From assembly GCF_006717145.1 (NCBI RefSeq), contig NZ_VFQF01000001.1:1860001-1924000 (forward strand): 64,000 bases of DNA, given 5' to 3'. This document shows, in pieces, positions 34,528 through 43,359 of the stretch. The translations under genes were made by a program, and so were the position numbers. The DNA comes from Humibacillus xanthopallidus. Its GTDB lineage: Bacteria; Actinomycetota; Actinomycetes; Actinomycetales; Dermatophilaceae. Every line of letters begins with the position of its first letter. The stretch's first letter is position 1. The notes below the pieces were generated by a model. The model ran no database searches, was not told the DNA's origin, and saw nothing but the letters and a program-made list of their open reading frames with translations.

Positions 34528-36731
34528 CCACCATCAAGCCCCCACCCATCGACGAGCGGACCTACGCCCAGCTGCTCGCCGAGGTCACTGCGCGGATCCC
34601 CGTCCACAATCCCGAGTGGCGCAACCACAACGACAGCGACCCGGGCATGACCCTGCTGCAGCTGTGGGCATTCATGTCGGAGAACCTGCTATACCAGACC
34701 CGGCTCGTGCCGGATCGGGTCCGCGCCAAGTACCTCGAGCTCCTTGGCATCGACGTCCCGCCTGCCACCGCCGCTGCGGGGGTGGTCACGTTCGACCTGC
34801 CGCGAACCCGGCTCGAACCGTTGCAGATTCCCGAGGACCGCGAGGTCCTGGCCGGCCGAGTGCCGTTCCGCACGACGACGGGTCTCACGGCGCTGCCCGT
34901 GGAGGTGGTCGCCTACGTCAAGCGCCGGGTTCCTGTGGATCCGGGGGTCGAGGACCAGTACCGCCTCCTGTACGGATCGCTCGCACCTGCCGGGGAGACG
35001 TTCGACTACTACGTCGCGGAGCCCGTCGTCTGGGGCGTGGGCGGTACGCCGCCGCTCGACCTTGCGACCACTGTGGACGGCGCGGTGTGGCTCGCTGTCC
35101 TCGCGCGCAAGGCCGTCGAGGTCGACCGGGCACGGGAGCTGCTCGGCGGTCAGGAGATGGCCGTCGGCGTCGTGCCGGATGTGACCGTCGACCATGTGAC
35201 GATCGCGCCGCGGGGGACCTCGAGCGCCGCAGACACGGCCTCCCTCGAGTTCCACCTCCCCGACACCTCCAGCCCGCTGCCGGCGGATTCCGAGGCCCGT
35301 ATCCCCACGTACGTCCCGCTGCGAACCAGCTCGGACCAGCAGATCCTCGTCGAGCCGGGGATCGTCCAGATCACGCTGCCGGCCTCGCAGAGCCTCACGC
35401 TCTGGGGCGACCTGGAGCCGAACGAGGCCGGAGTCGGCGGCTTCCCGCCCGCACTCGAGGGTGAGGACGGTGCCCGGCTGATCACATGGATTCGTGTCCG
35501 GCCGCCCGGCGGCGGCGGCTCCTCGGACCCCGGCCGCCGGCTGGTCCGCCTCACCTGGCTGGGCGCCAATGCCGCCCTGGTCCAGCAGCGGGCCCGGATC
35601 CCGCGCGAGCAGATCGGCGTGGGGACCGGGCTGCCCGACCAGCGCTACCGGCTGGCCAACGTTCCGGTGCTTCCCGGCTCGGTGAGGCTCACCGTCGACG
35701 ACCAGAGCTGGACCATCGTCGACGACCTGATGGAGGGCGGACCCGAGGTCCCGACGGGCATCCCGTCGACGGTGTCGACCGGGCCACCGCTGCCGACCAC
35801 GATCGCCGCCGTCAGCCGGGCCGACGGCGAGGTGCGCTTCGGCGACGGGCTCCACGGCGCGCGGCCGCGAAAGGGAGCGGCCATCGTGGCCAGGTACGAC
35901 GTCGGCGGCGGTCGGCAGGGCATGGTGGGGGTCGGCTCGATCGCCAAGGCCTCCTTCCTGCCCGCCGGCGCGGTCGTCGCGAACCCGCTGCCGACCTGGG
36001 GCGGAGGCGAGGCTCCGACGCAGGCCGAGGCCGAGCAGGCGATGGCGGCCTTCGTGCGCCACCACGACCGGATGGTCGCCGCCGACGACTTCCGTGACGT
36101 CGTCCGGTCCGCGCCCGGCGTCGAGATGGGGCGGGTGGAAGTTCTTCCACTCGTGCACCCCGACCTGCCGGCGCAGCAGGTACCCGGCGCCGTCACCCTC
36201 CTGCTCCTGCCTGCCTACGACCCGGTGACGCCTGACTCGCCGGTACCGGACCAGGCATTCCTGCGTACGATCTGCGAGTACGTCGAGCAACGGCGCCTGC
36301 TGACCACCGAGCTGCACCTGCGTGGCCCCGTCTACGAACCCGTGTGGGTCTCCATCGGCATCGACGCGATGCCCGGCCGCGCGGCCGGCCCGGTCCGCGA
36401 GGACGTCAAGACGGCGGTCCGCGCCTTCCTCTCGCCCCTGGTGGGCGGCCACCTGCGCGAGGGATGGCCGCTGCTGACGCCGGTCAACCGGCTGGAGCTG
36501 TTCGCCGTGGTGGCGCGGGTCGACGGGGTGGCCAAGGTGTTCGACGTGCTCGTCTCCGGCTCCCGTGGCACCGCAGTGGACCAGGTCCCGATGGATACCA
36601 CGCTGCACCTGCCCCAGCTCCGGGGTCTGGAGGTCCGCCAGGGCGATCCCCTGCCGATCGCAGACCTGCAGGGAAGCAAGGAGCCCGGCCAGGGACTCCC
36701 CGTGCCCGCGATCCCCGGCGAGTGCTGCTGA
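34524..36731 (+). CDS. Baseplate J-like wedge protein (Pvc11-like)
   Basis: This 735-aa protein starts at a GTG overlapping the gp25 stop. It opens with a motif typical of injection-system wedge proteins: ARIPVHNPEWRNHNDSDPG then MTLLQLWAFMSENLLYQTR. A baseplate J-like region follows in the C-terminal half: GEVRFGDGLHGARPRKGAAI, FVRHHDRMVAADDFRDVVRSA, and YVEQRRLLTTELHLRGPVYEPV plus VSIGIDAMPG. With gp25 and the next gene it should build the hexagonal wedges. The last residues contain a Cys pair (GECC). TGATG junction with the downstream gene. Confidence 0.9.
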   Translation: MTTIKPPPIDERTYAQLLAEVTARIPVHNPEWRNHNDSDPGMTLLQLWAFMSENLLYQTRLVPDRVRAKYLELLGIDVPPATAAAGVVTFDLPRTRLEPLQIPEDREVLAGRVPFRTTTGLTALPVEVVAYVKRRVPVDPGVEDQYRLLYGSLAPAGETFDYYVAEPVVWGVGGTPPLDLATTVDGAVWLAVLARKAVEVDRARELLGGQEMAVGVVPDVTVDHVTIAPRGTSSAADTASLEFHLPDTSSPLPADSEARIPTYVPLRTSSDQQILVEPGIVQITLPASQSLTLWGDLEPNEAGVGGFPPALEGEDGARLITWIRVRPPGGGGSSDPGRRLVRLTWLGANAALVQQRARIPREQIGVGTGLPDQRYRLANVPVLPGSVRLTVDDQSWTIVDDLMEGGPEVPTGIPSTVSTGPPLPTTIAAVSRADGEVRFGDGLHGARPRKGAAIVARYDVGGGRQGMVGVGSIAKASFLPAGAVVANPLPTWGGGEAPTQAEAEQAMAAFVRHHDRMVAADDFRDVVRSAPGVEMGRVEVLPLVHPDLPAQQVPGAVTLLLLPAYDPVTPDSPVPDQAFLRTICEYVEQRRLLTTELHLRGPVYEPVWVSIGIDAMPGRAAGPVREDVKTAVRAFLSPLVGGHLREGWPLLTPVNRLELFAVVARVDGVAKVFDVLVSGSRGTAVDQVPMDTTLHLPQLRGLEVRQGDPLPIADLQGSKEPGQGLPVPAIPGECC

Positions 36732-39562
36732 TGGACGTCAACGGAACCCGGCTGCACCTGATCCTCGGTCGCGAGGACTGGCGCTTCGCCCTCGGCGGCC
36801 AGGATCTGGCGGCCGTCTGCTTCGACGAGGCGCGCCACACTCTGGGCCTCCGGCCCCGGCCGTTCGTCTTCCCGACCAGAAGCGGCGCGACACGGTTGCA
36901 GCCCGCCGACCGCCGGGGCGTCGCCGCGGACCGGTTCGGCAACATCTACTGGGTCGGCGCCGGTCGCCGCACCGTCCAGGTGCTCGGCCACGGCCGGTCC
37001 GCACCGTTCACCTGGTGGCCGGGTCCGGGCGCCGGAGAACCCGTGGCCGATGGGGCCGCGGACTTCGTGGTCTGCCGGACACCGGAGCCGACCGTGCTCG
37101 AGCTGTCCGGGCTCACGATCACCACGCACGAGTATCTGGTGGTCGGTGTGTGCCGCGACGAGGCTGCATCGGTGGTCGCGGCCGGCCTGCTGGTCTTCGA
37201 CCTCGCCGGCGGCGGCCCGCCGGTCAGCGTGCGCTGGCCCGACGGTCTCGATGTGCACCCGTTCGACCTCACTGCGCTTCCGGATGGCGGCATCGTCGTA
37301 CTCGACGCTCGCGATCCGGATCGGGACGGCCACGCCCGCCTCTGGCAGCTCGACCGCAACATGGAGCTGCTGAGCCCCGAGGGGACCGCAGGCGACGCGC
37401 AGTCCGCGTCGGCATTCGCACCGGTCGACCGGACCGCCGCGGCGAGCTCGGCGTCGACCGCGTCCAGTGCACGGGGGATCTCGCTGGCCGAGTCGACGAC
37501 CGCGGCCGCGGTCGACCTGGGCGCGATCCGTGCCGTCGCCCTCGACGCGCTGCCCGACGGCTCCGTGGTCGTGCTCGACCGTTCGGGAGACGACGGACAT
37601 TGGGACGTCTCCCGCTGGCAATGTGGCGAGCGCCTTCCGTTCGGTCTGCGCCAGACCGACTCCGCCGTTCCCCTGGACCCGCTCCTGTGCGCCGACCAGC
37701 GTTCACGCGTCGAAGACGTGCTGAGCGACGCTCGCGGGCACGATCTGGTCGTCCTGCCACCCGAGGCAGGAAGCTCGGCACTGGCCCGGATCCTCGTCGT
37801 GGACGACCGCGGTGACCAGGCCTTCGAGCTCGTGGCCGACGAGTCCGGCGCGGACCTGGTCACCGACTACCACCCGCTGCGCCTGTTCAGCGGAAAGGGA
37901 CTGGTTCGCGGTCTCGACGGTGCGGCATACGACCTCGGCGATCGATGGTACAGCGTGCCCGCCCGCCAGGTGCGCCGATACGAGACGAGCGCTGTGGTCG
38001 AGCTGGCGCCCCGGCTGGAGCCCCGGGGGCGCGCGTTCGATGCGCTCTCTCCGGCGACCGTCTGGCACCGTCTGCTGCTCGACGCCGCGATCCCCGCCGG
38101 TACCTCCGTGCAGGTCGAGTCGCGGGCGGGCGACGATCTCGACGCGCTCGAGCGGCAGGACTGGCGGGCCGAGCCTGCGCCCTACCTCCGGGGCGACGGC
38201 AGCGAGGTCCCGTACCACGCATACCGATCTGGCGGCTCGTGGGAGCTGTTGTTCCAGAATGCCGTGGGGCGATACCTCCAGCTACGGCTCACGCTTCGCG
38301 GCGACGGGCGCCTGAGCCCGCAGCTCTGGGCCGCGCGCGTGCACTACCCCCGATTCTCCTACCTGCGCGAGTACGTGCCGGACATCTACCGCGAGGACGC
38401 CGAGTCTGCCTCGTTCCTCGATCGCTACCTCGCCAACGTCGAGGGGATGTACACGACCCTCGAGGGACGGATCACCGCGGTGCAGCGGCTGGTCGACCCC
38501 ACCACGCTGGACGCCGAGTTCCTGCCCTGGCTGGCTTCCTGGGTCGGCGCCGCCGTCGAGCCCGACTGGGAACCGGCCCGGGTCCGGCTACTGGTCCGGT
38601 ACGCGGCCCAGATGTTCAGGCGACGCGGCACGGCGCGAGGACTCGCGGAGGCGATCAGACTGGCGATCCACCCTTGTCCGACTGACCGGATCTTCGACGC
38701 CGACTACACCGGCGACGCCTTCGACATCCGGATCGTCGAGGCGTTCCGTACGCGCTCGGTGCCCGGGGTCGTGTTCGGCGACCCCAACGACCTGACCGGT
38801 CCGCGCCTGTCGACACCCGGGCCCCGCTGGCAGCTCACAGACGGTGGGGCGGCGCTGCAGATGCGCTGGCACGACTTCATGTTCGCCCGCAACGGAGTCG
38901 CGCCGACCAGCTTCCCCGTACTCACCCCGACCCAGGGACCGGACTCACGAGACTGGCACGACTTCGTCAGCTCGCAGCTCGCCCCGGCGTACGCCGATGT
39001 GGGGACGACGGACGACCTGGACGTGTTCAGGACCTTCCTCGCGTCGCGGTACCGCCGGGTCGATGACTACCGCGCTGCGTGGGCAGTGCCGCCGTCTGTC
39101 ACGCTCACCGACTTTGCCGACGTCGGGTTCCCGGGCGCACTTCCGGCCGACGGCGCACCACTGCAGGACTGGCTGATGTTCGTCTCGTCCGTGCTGCCGG
39201 TCCGTCGAAGTGCCCACCGAGCCGTCGTGCTGGTGCCGATCCGCGTCGACGACTCCGACGAGATACGGGCCGCCCGGCTCGGCCGGGTGCGCCGCGTCGT
39301 CGAGGTCGAGCGTCCGGCCCACACCATGGTCGACGTGCAGCCGTTCTGGGCCGCGTTTCGCGTGGGCGAGGCGCGGGTCGGCCTGGAGACCATCATCGGT
39401 GAGGGCAGCCGCTATGTGGACCTGGTGCTCGGCACCGGACGCCTGGCCTACAGCGACGTCCCCGGTGGAGAAAGCTGGCGGATCGAGGACCGCGTGGTCG
39501 TCGGCCGCGACCGGATCGAGGAGCCTGTGCCGGCACCGGCTCGGACAGGAGGCATGCGATGA
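36731..39562 (+). CDS. Baseplate/tail protein I-domain protein with beta-propeller-like N-terminal half (Pvc12-like)
   Basis: This is a 943-aa protein. The N-terminal 400 residues contain blade-like repeats (GVAADRFGNIYWVGAGRRTV, FDLTALPDGGIVVLDARD, AVALDALPDGSVVVLDRSG), suggesting an NHL- or propeller-type fold. Residues about 540-650 hold the phage tail protein I module: YVPDIYREDAESASFLDRY, MYTTLEGRITAVQRLVDP, and FLPWLASWVGAAVEP then RRRGTARGLAEAIRLAI. The last 250 residues are unassigned. The I-module sits at the wedge periphery and usually holds fibres. The fused propeller is an addition over the PVC version. ATG overlaps the previous stop by one base. Confidence 0.82.
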   Translation: MDVNGTRLHLILGREDWRFALGGQDLAAVCFDEARHTLGLRPRPFVFPTRSGATRLQPADRRGVAADRFGNIYWVGAGRRTVQVLGHGRSAPFTWWPGPGAGEPVADGAADFVVCRTPEPTVLELSGLTITTHEYLVVGVCRDEAASVVAAGLLVFDLAGGGPPVSVRWPDGLDVHPFDLTALPDGGIVVLDARDPDRDGHARLWQLDRNMELLSPEGTAGDAQSASAFAPVDRTAAASSASTASSARGISLAESTTAAAVDLGAIRAVALDALPDGSVVVLDRSGDDGHWDVSRWQCGERLPFGLRQTDSAVPLDPLLCADQRSRVEDVLSDARGHDLVVLPPEAGSSALARILVVDDRGDQAFELVADESGADLVTDYHPLRLFSGKGLVRGLDGAAYDLGDRWYSVPARQVRRYETSAVVELAPRLEPRGRAFDALSPATVWHRLLLDAAIPAGTSVQVESRAGDDLDALERQDWRAEPAPYLRGDGSEVPYHAYRSGGSWELLFQNAVGRYLQLRLTLRGDGRLSPQLWAARVHYPRFSYLREYVPDIYREDAESASFLDRYLANVEGMYTTLEGRITAVQRLVDPTTLDAEFLPWLASWVGAAVEPDWEPARVRLLVRYAAQMFRRRGTARGLAEAIRLAIHPCPTDRIFDADYTGDAFDIRIVEAFRTRSVPGVVFGDPNDLTGPRLSTPGPRWQLTDGGAALQMRWHDFMFARNGVAPTSFPVLTPTQGPDSRDWHDFVSSQLAPAYADVGTTDDLDVFRTFLASRYRRVDDYRAAWAVPPSVTLTDFADVGFPGALPADGAPLQDWLMFVSSVLPVRRSAHRAVVLVPIRVDDSDEIRAARLGRVRRVVEVERPAHTMVDVQPFWAAFRVGEARVGLETIIGEGSRYVDLVLGTGRLAYSDVPGGESWRIEDRVVVGRDRIEEPVPAPARTGGMR

Positions 39563-41067
39563 GCGGCTTCTCACCCACCGGAGCGACCAGCGCCGGACTG
39601 GACCCGACCAAGCGCGTCAACTATCGGCTGGGGCTGGTTCTGGGTGAAGACGAGTTCCGGCAGGACCAATTCCACCTGCGCGAGCGCGACCAGTATGCTG
39701 TCCGCGCCCTGCACGGCTACGGCACGGTCTCGGGCCTCGGTGTGCGGTATGACGCCGGCGAGCAACGGCTTCACGTCCAGCCCGGCGTGGCAGTCGACCC
39801 GGCTGGCCACCTGATCTGTGTCCCGGCGGAGTACTGCGGCTCGCTGAAGGACTGGGTGGACGCGCAGCTCGCGTCGGACGGCGTCAGCGGAGGCTCGCCG
39901 ACGGACCAGAGTGTCTATGTCGTCCTGTGTTGGACCGAGTGCGAGACCGACCAGGTGCCCATCCCAGCCAGCTCGTGCCTCTCTGCGGAGGACTCGAAAG
40001 CTGCCTCCCGCGTAAAGGACTCGTTCGAGCTGAAACTGACCCTCGTCCCACCACCGATCGTCGGAGAGATGGCCGCCTCGAGTGGAGGCGACGGACTCGA
40101 GGTCCTCGTCGACGAGCTGCACGGGCTGCTGGACGTGGCGGTCAGCTCCCCGCCGGCGGCCACCGGAGTCGCCGAACTGCTGCGTGAGTGGGCTGTCGAG
40201 CGCCGACCCGAGGTCGCCCAAGGGAAGCCCTGCCTGTCGGAGCCGGACGCCCCCTGCCTGCTGCTGGCTCGGGTCGACGTGGCGCTCTCGCCGGAGGGCG
40301 ACGGGCTCAGGATCGACTCGGCCGTGGTCGACGACAGCGAGCGGCCGATCCTGGTGAGCACGCGGCTGCTCCAGGAGGCGATGTTCGCGGTCGCTGCCGA
40401 CGAGGCCGTGCCGGTGCACCACCACGCGCTCGCCGATCTCGGCGATGTCGACCTGTCGACCCCGCCGCAGGCCGACCAGGCGCTCGTCTTCGACGGCGCG
40501 CACTGGGTTGCCGGGGCCGTGCCAGGCGGAGGCCTCGGAGCCGCCGGCGGAGACCTCCGAGGCACTTATCCCGACCCGTCGATCGATCGCCTGCAGAACA
40601 TCCCGCTGAGCGCGGCGAACCCGCTGGAACGGGACACCCTGATGCTGCGCAACGGGACCTGGGAGAGCTTCCTGCCCGTGGTGCTGCCCCTGGCCACCGT
40701 CCAGCTGTTCCAGGACCTCGTGTACGCGGTGTGGTTCAACCTCGACGCGCCCGACAACCAGGTGGACGTGGACCCGGACACGGTCATGGACGGTCTGTCG
40801 GTCGCACGCGAGACCGAGGCGGGACCCAGCTTCCTGCGCAGGATCGGGCCGGTCAGCGTCAAACCGGCGGCGCGCAACGTCGTCCTCGTCGAGGTGCGGG
40901 AGAGTGCGCCACTGGTGCGGTTCACCTTCGACCTGACACTCCTGAAGCTGACGCAGGGCGGTGTGGTCCAGGACTGGGCCGACAAGATCGGTGCCTGGTT
41001 CTCCGGACAAGGTCAGAACCGCGGTCTGGTCACCCAGTTCGTGCTGCGGCCGGACAAGCTGGGATAG
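39559..41067 (+). CDS. Fibre-like protein A with tail-fibre GDLxGTYPxP motif
   Basis: This is a 502-aa protein. Residues 18-90 form a module shared with the next gene: VNYRLGLVLGEDEFRQDQ, ALHGYGTVSGLGVRYDAG, VQPGVAVDPAGHLICVP. Near residue 330 is GGDLRGTYPDPSIDRLQ, the turn motif common in phage tail fibres, preceded by HHHALADLGDVDLSTPP. The C-terminal 120 residues are beta-rich. The order after the I-domain protein fits a fibre or receptor-binding role like Pvc13, though no homology to Pvc13 itself is visible. ATGA overlap with the previous gene. Confidence 0.65.
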   Translation: MSGFSPTGATSAGLDPTKRVNYRLGLVLGEDEFRQDQFHLRERDQYAVRALHGYGTVSGLGVRYDAGEQRLHVQPGVAVDPAGHLICVPAEYCGSLKDWVDAQLASDGVSGGSPTDQSVYVVLCWTECETDQVPIPASSCLSAEDSKAASRVKDSFELKLTLVPPPIVGEMAASSGGDGLEVLVDELHGLLDVAVSSPPAATGVAELLREWAVERRPEVAQGKPCLSEPDAPCLLLARVDVALSPEGDGLRIDSAVVDDSERPILVSTRLLQEAMFAVAADEAVPVHHHALADLGDVDLSTPPQADQALVFDGAHWVAGAVPGGGLGAAGGDLRGTYPDPSIDRLQNIPLSAANPLERDTLMLRNGTWESFLPVVLPLATVQLFQDLVYAVWFNLDAPDNQVDVDPDTVMDGLSVARETEAGPSFLRRIGPVSVKPAARNVVLVEVRESAPLVRFTFDLTLLKLTQGGVVQDWADKIGAWFSGQGQNRGLVTQFVLRPDKLG

Positions 41068-41074
41068 GGCCGTC

Positions 41075-43336
41075 ATGGAAACCATGGCCCTCGGGACTGC
41101 ATTCGTGGACGAAGGGGTGCCGCACGTCGCCTTCTGGAACGGTCGCGTCCTGACCGCCGAAGACCTCCGCGAGGAGCAGGCTGCGAACCAGCTCGCCCAC
41201 AACCGGCTCGGGCGCGCGATCGGAGCGGGGGTCCTCTCGGGCCTGACTGTCCGCCGGGCATCGGACACCGAGGTGACGGTAGGCGCCGGGCTCGCCGTCG
41301 ACCGCTGGGGCCAGGTCGTGGAGCTGCCGGTCGACGTCAAGCTCTCGCTCGTCGTCCCGGCCACCCCCACGGAGGGGGACGGCGGTTTCAGCGTGTGCGA
41401 ACCGATCTCGTCCAGCCCGACGGGGACCGGCGTCTACCTGCTGGTCATCCGGGGGGCCTCCGACTCGCGCTCAAGCGTCTCCGGCGTGCCGGCGCTCGGA
41501 TCGGGGATCGCCAGCGCCTGCGGCCCTCGCTACACCGTGGACGGCGTCTCGTTCCGGCTCGTCGGTATCGATCCGATACCCTTGGCGACCGCGTCCGGAC
41601 ACGACGCAGCCGACCTGGCGGTGCTGGGCGGTCTCGCTACCGCGGGACCGCAGGCGACCGCCCGCAACATCCTGGCCCACCTCTTCCTCGACACCCGGGC
41701 CTGGGCACGACGGCTCGCCGACCCGTTCGGCGCCGATCAGAATGCCGTCGATCCTGGGACGCTGGCCGCACTGAGCAGCGGACCGCTCACTCCCTGTGAT
41801 GTCCCGATCGCCGTGCTGACCTGGGCAGCCGGCATCGACCTGGTCGACCTCTGGTCGGTCCGCCGCGCCCCGCTGGTGCACGGCGAGCTCACTGCCGTGC
41901 AGGGCCTGGCCAGCACCGTCCGCTCGGCCCTCGGGCGGGCGGCATACTGCCAGTTCCAGGACCAGCTCGCGCAGATCGCCACCGAGCTCACACCTGCCCA
42001 ACGAACGGCCTTCCGGCTCCTGGACCGTTTCCGCTACCTGCCGCCGGCGGGCCTGGTGCCGATCGCCCGCGCCGGCCGCACCGGCTTCGACGCCACCAAG
42101 GTCCTTGCCGGCCTGACCGCCAGAGGCCCCGCGCCGCTCGACCCGGCACGCGTCGGTGCCGTGCTCGACGATGCCGTCCACCACCTCTCGGTCGACGCCG
42201 TCGCCGGGGACGTCCTCAACGTCTACACGGTCACCGATCCGGCCGACCTGGCCGCCGGACAGCTGCTGTTCACCACAGGGTGGATGGAGCTGCTCGTCGT
42301 CGCCGCGCTCGCCATCGACTCCGTCCGTCCCGGGGGGCCGCTCGTGCTCGGGCAGGACATCGAGATCCGCGGCCGCAACTTCGACTTCTCGTCGGGGTCA
42401 TGCCGCATCACCTTCACCGCACCGGGCCAGAACCCGATCAACGCGAACCCCGCCAACGGGTCCAGCGACACCAGCCTCCTGGTGAAGGTGCCCACTGCAC
42501 TCGTCGTCGACCCCGACGGCACGGAGGTGACCCTGCGGGTCGTTGCGGACACCGGCGCCGACGACGTGCCGGTCATGGTCGGTCACGTGGACCAGCCCGT
42601 CAGCGGCGCGCTCCACGTGAGCTGGCTCGACACCGATTCCAAAGTGGTGGACAAGGGTGATCCCCTGCTCCTGAGGTATGCCGTCCGCTCGGTGCTGGAC
42701 GCACCCGCGGAAGTGGCGTTCGAGGTTGTCGGCAACCCCGTGGTCGTGGGCGCCGCCACGATCGAGGACGAGGCCGGGAACCCGGTCGACGGCCCGGTGG
42801 TCATGCAGCCGGACCAGGAGATCCGGCTCGCGGTCCGGTTCGGCGCTGTGCCTTCCGACCCTTCCATCGGAGGACAGGGCTTCCTGGTGTCGCTGGCAGC
42901 CTCCGCGGGCTCGATCTACGACGACGACATACGGGCCATCCAGTTCAGGGCCCCGATCACGCCGAACGCGGACGAGATCCGCATCGAGACGGTCGGCCTC
43001 GACCTGAACCCGGGTACGCAGGGCACGAGAAGGGGTTCGACGATCGAAGTCAGCAAAGGCGGTGTCGTCACGGTCCAGACCACGGTGCGCTTCGCGAGTC
43101 CGCTGGGTCCGCTGAGCGTCCGGGTCAACCCAGTCTCTGCCGTCGCACGCTGGCAGGCCGCCCTGTCGTCGCCGCTCAACGGCCGGGTCGACGGTGACGC
43201 GACAGAGGCCACGGTCCGAGTCTCCTTCCTGCTGAACCAAGGTCCGGGAAACGTGGAGACCGCTGCATTCAGCGTCGACGTGGCACGCGACGCCTCCACG
43301 CGGACGAGCCGGATCTTCCTCCTCACGCCGCTCTGA
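41075..43336 (+). CDS. Fibre-like protein B with Ig-like (IPT/TIG) domain
   Basis: This is a 753-aa protein. Its first 90 residues are paralogous to fibre protein A: VAFWNGRVLTAEDLREEQ, IGAGVLSGLTVRR, VGAGLAVDRWGQVVELP. A helical region (about 190-395) follows, then an IPT/TIG Ig-like domain around 405-490 (IDSVRPGGPLVLGQDIEIRG, FDFSSGSCRITF) and further Ig-type strands to the end. The shared head with different tails suggests two alternative surface or receptor-binding appendages attached by the same domain. ATG at 41075 (or 41084) follows the previous stop by seven bases. No signal peptide. Confidence 0.62.
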   Translation: METMALGTAFVDEGVPHVAFWNGRVLTAEDLREEQAANQLAHNRLGRAIGAGVLSGLTVRRASDTEVTVGAGLAVDRWGQVVELPVDVKLSLVVPATPTEGDGGFSVCEPISSSPTGTGVYLLVIRGASDSRSSVSGVPALGSGIASACGPRYTVDGVSFRLVGIDPIPLATASGHDAADLAVLGGLATAGPQATARNILAHLFLDTRAWARRLADPFGADQNAVDPGTLAALSSGPLTPCDVPIAVLTWAAGIDLVDLWSVRRAPLVHGELTAVQGLASTVRSALGRAAYCQFQDQLAQIATELTPAQRTAFRLLDRFRYLPPAGLVPIARAGRTGFDATKVLAGLTARGPAPLDPARVGAVLDDAVHHLSVDAVAGDVLNVYTVTDPADLAAGQLLFTTGWMELLVVAALAIDSVRPGGPLVLGQDIEIRGRNFDFSSGSCRITFTAPGQNPINANPANGSSDTSLLVKVPTALVVDPDGTEVTLRVVADTGADDVPVMVGHVDQPVSGALHVSWLDTDSKVVDKGDPLLLRYAVRSVLDAPAEVAFEVVGNPVVVGAATIEDEAGNPVDGPVVMQPDQEIRLAVRFGAVPSDPSIGGQGFLVSLAASAGSIYDDDIRAIQFRAPITPNADEIRIETVGLDLNPGTQGTRRGSTIEVSKGGVVTVQTTVRFASPLGPLSVRVNPVSAVARWQAALSSPLNGRVDGDATEATVRVSFLLNQGPGNVETAAFSVDVARDASTRTSRIFLLTPL

Positions 43337-43359
43337 CCGACAACGAAGGAGAGGAACAC

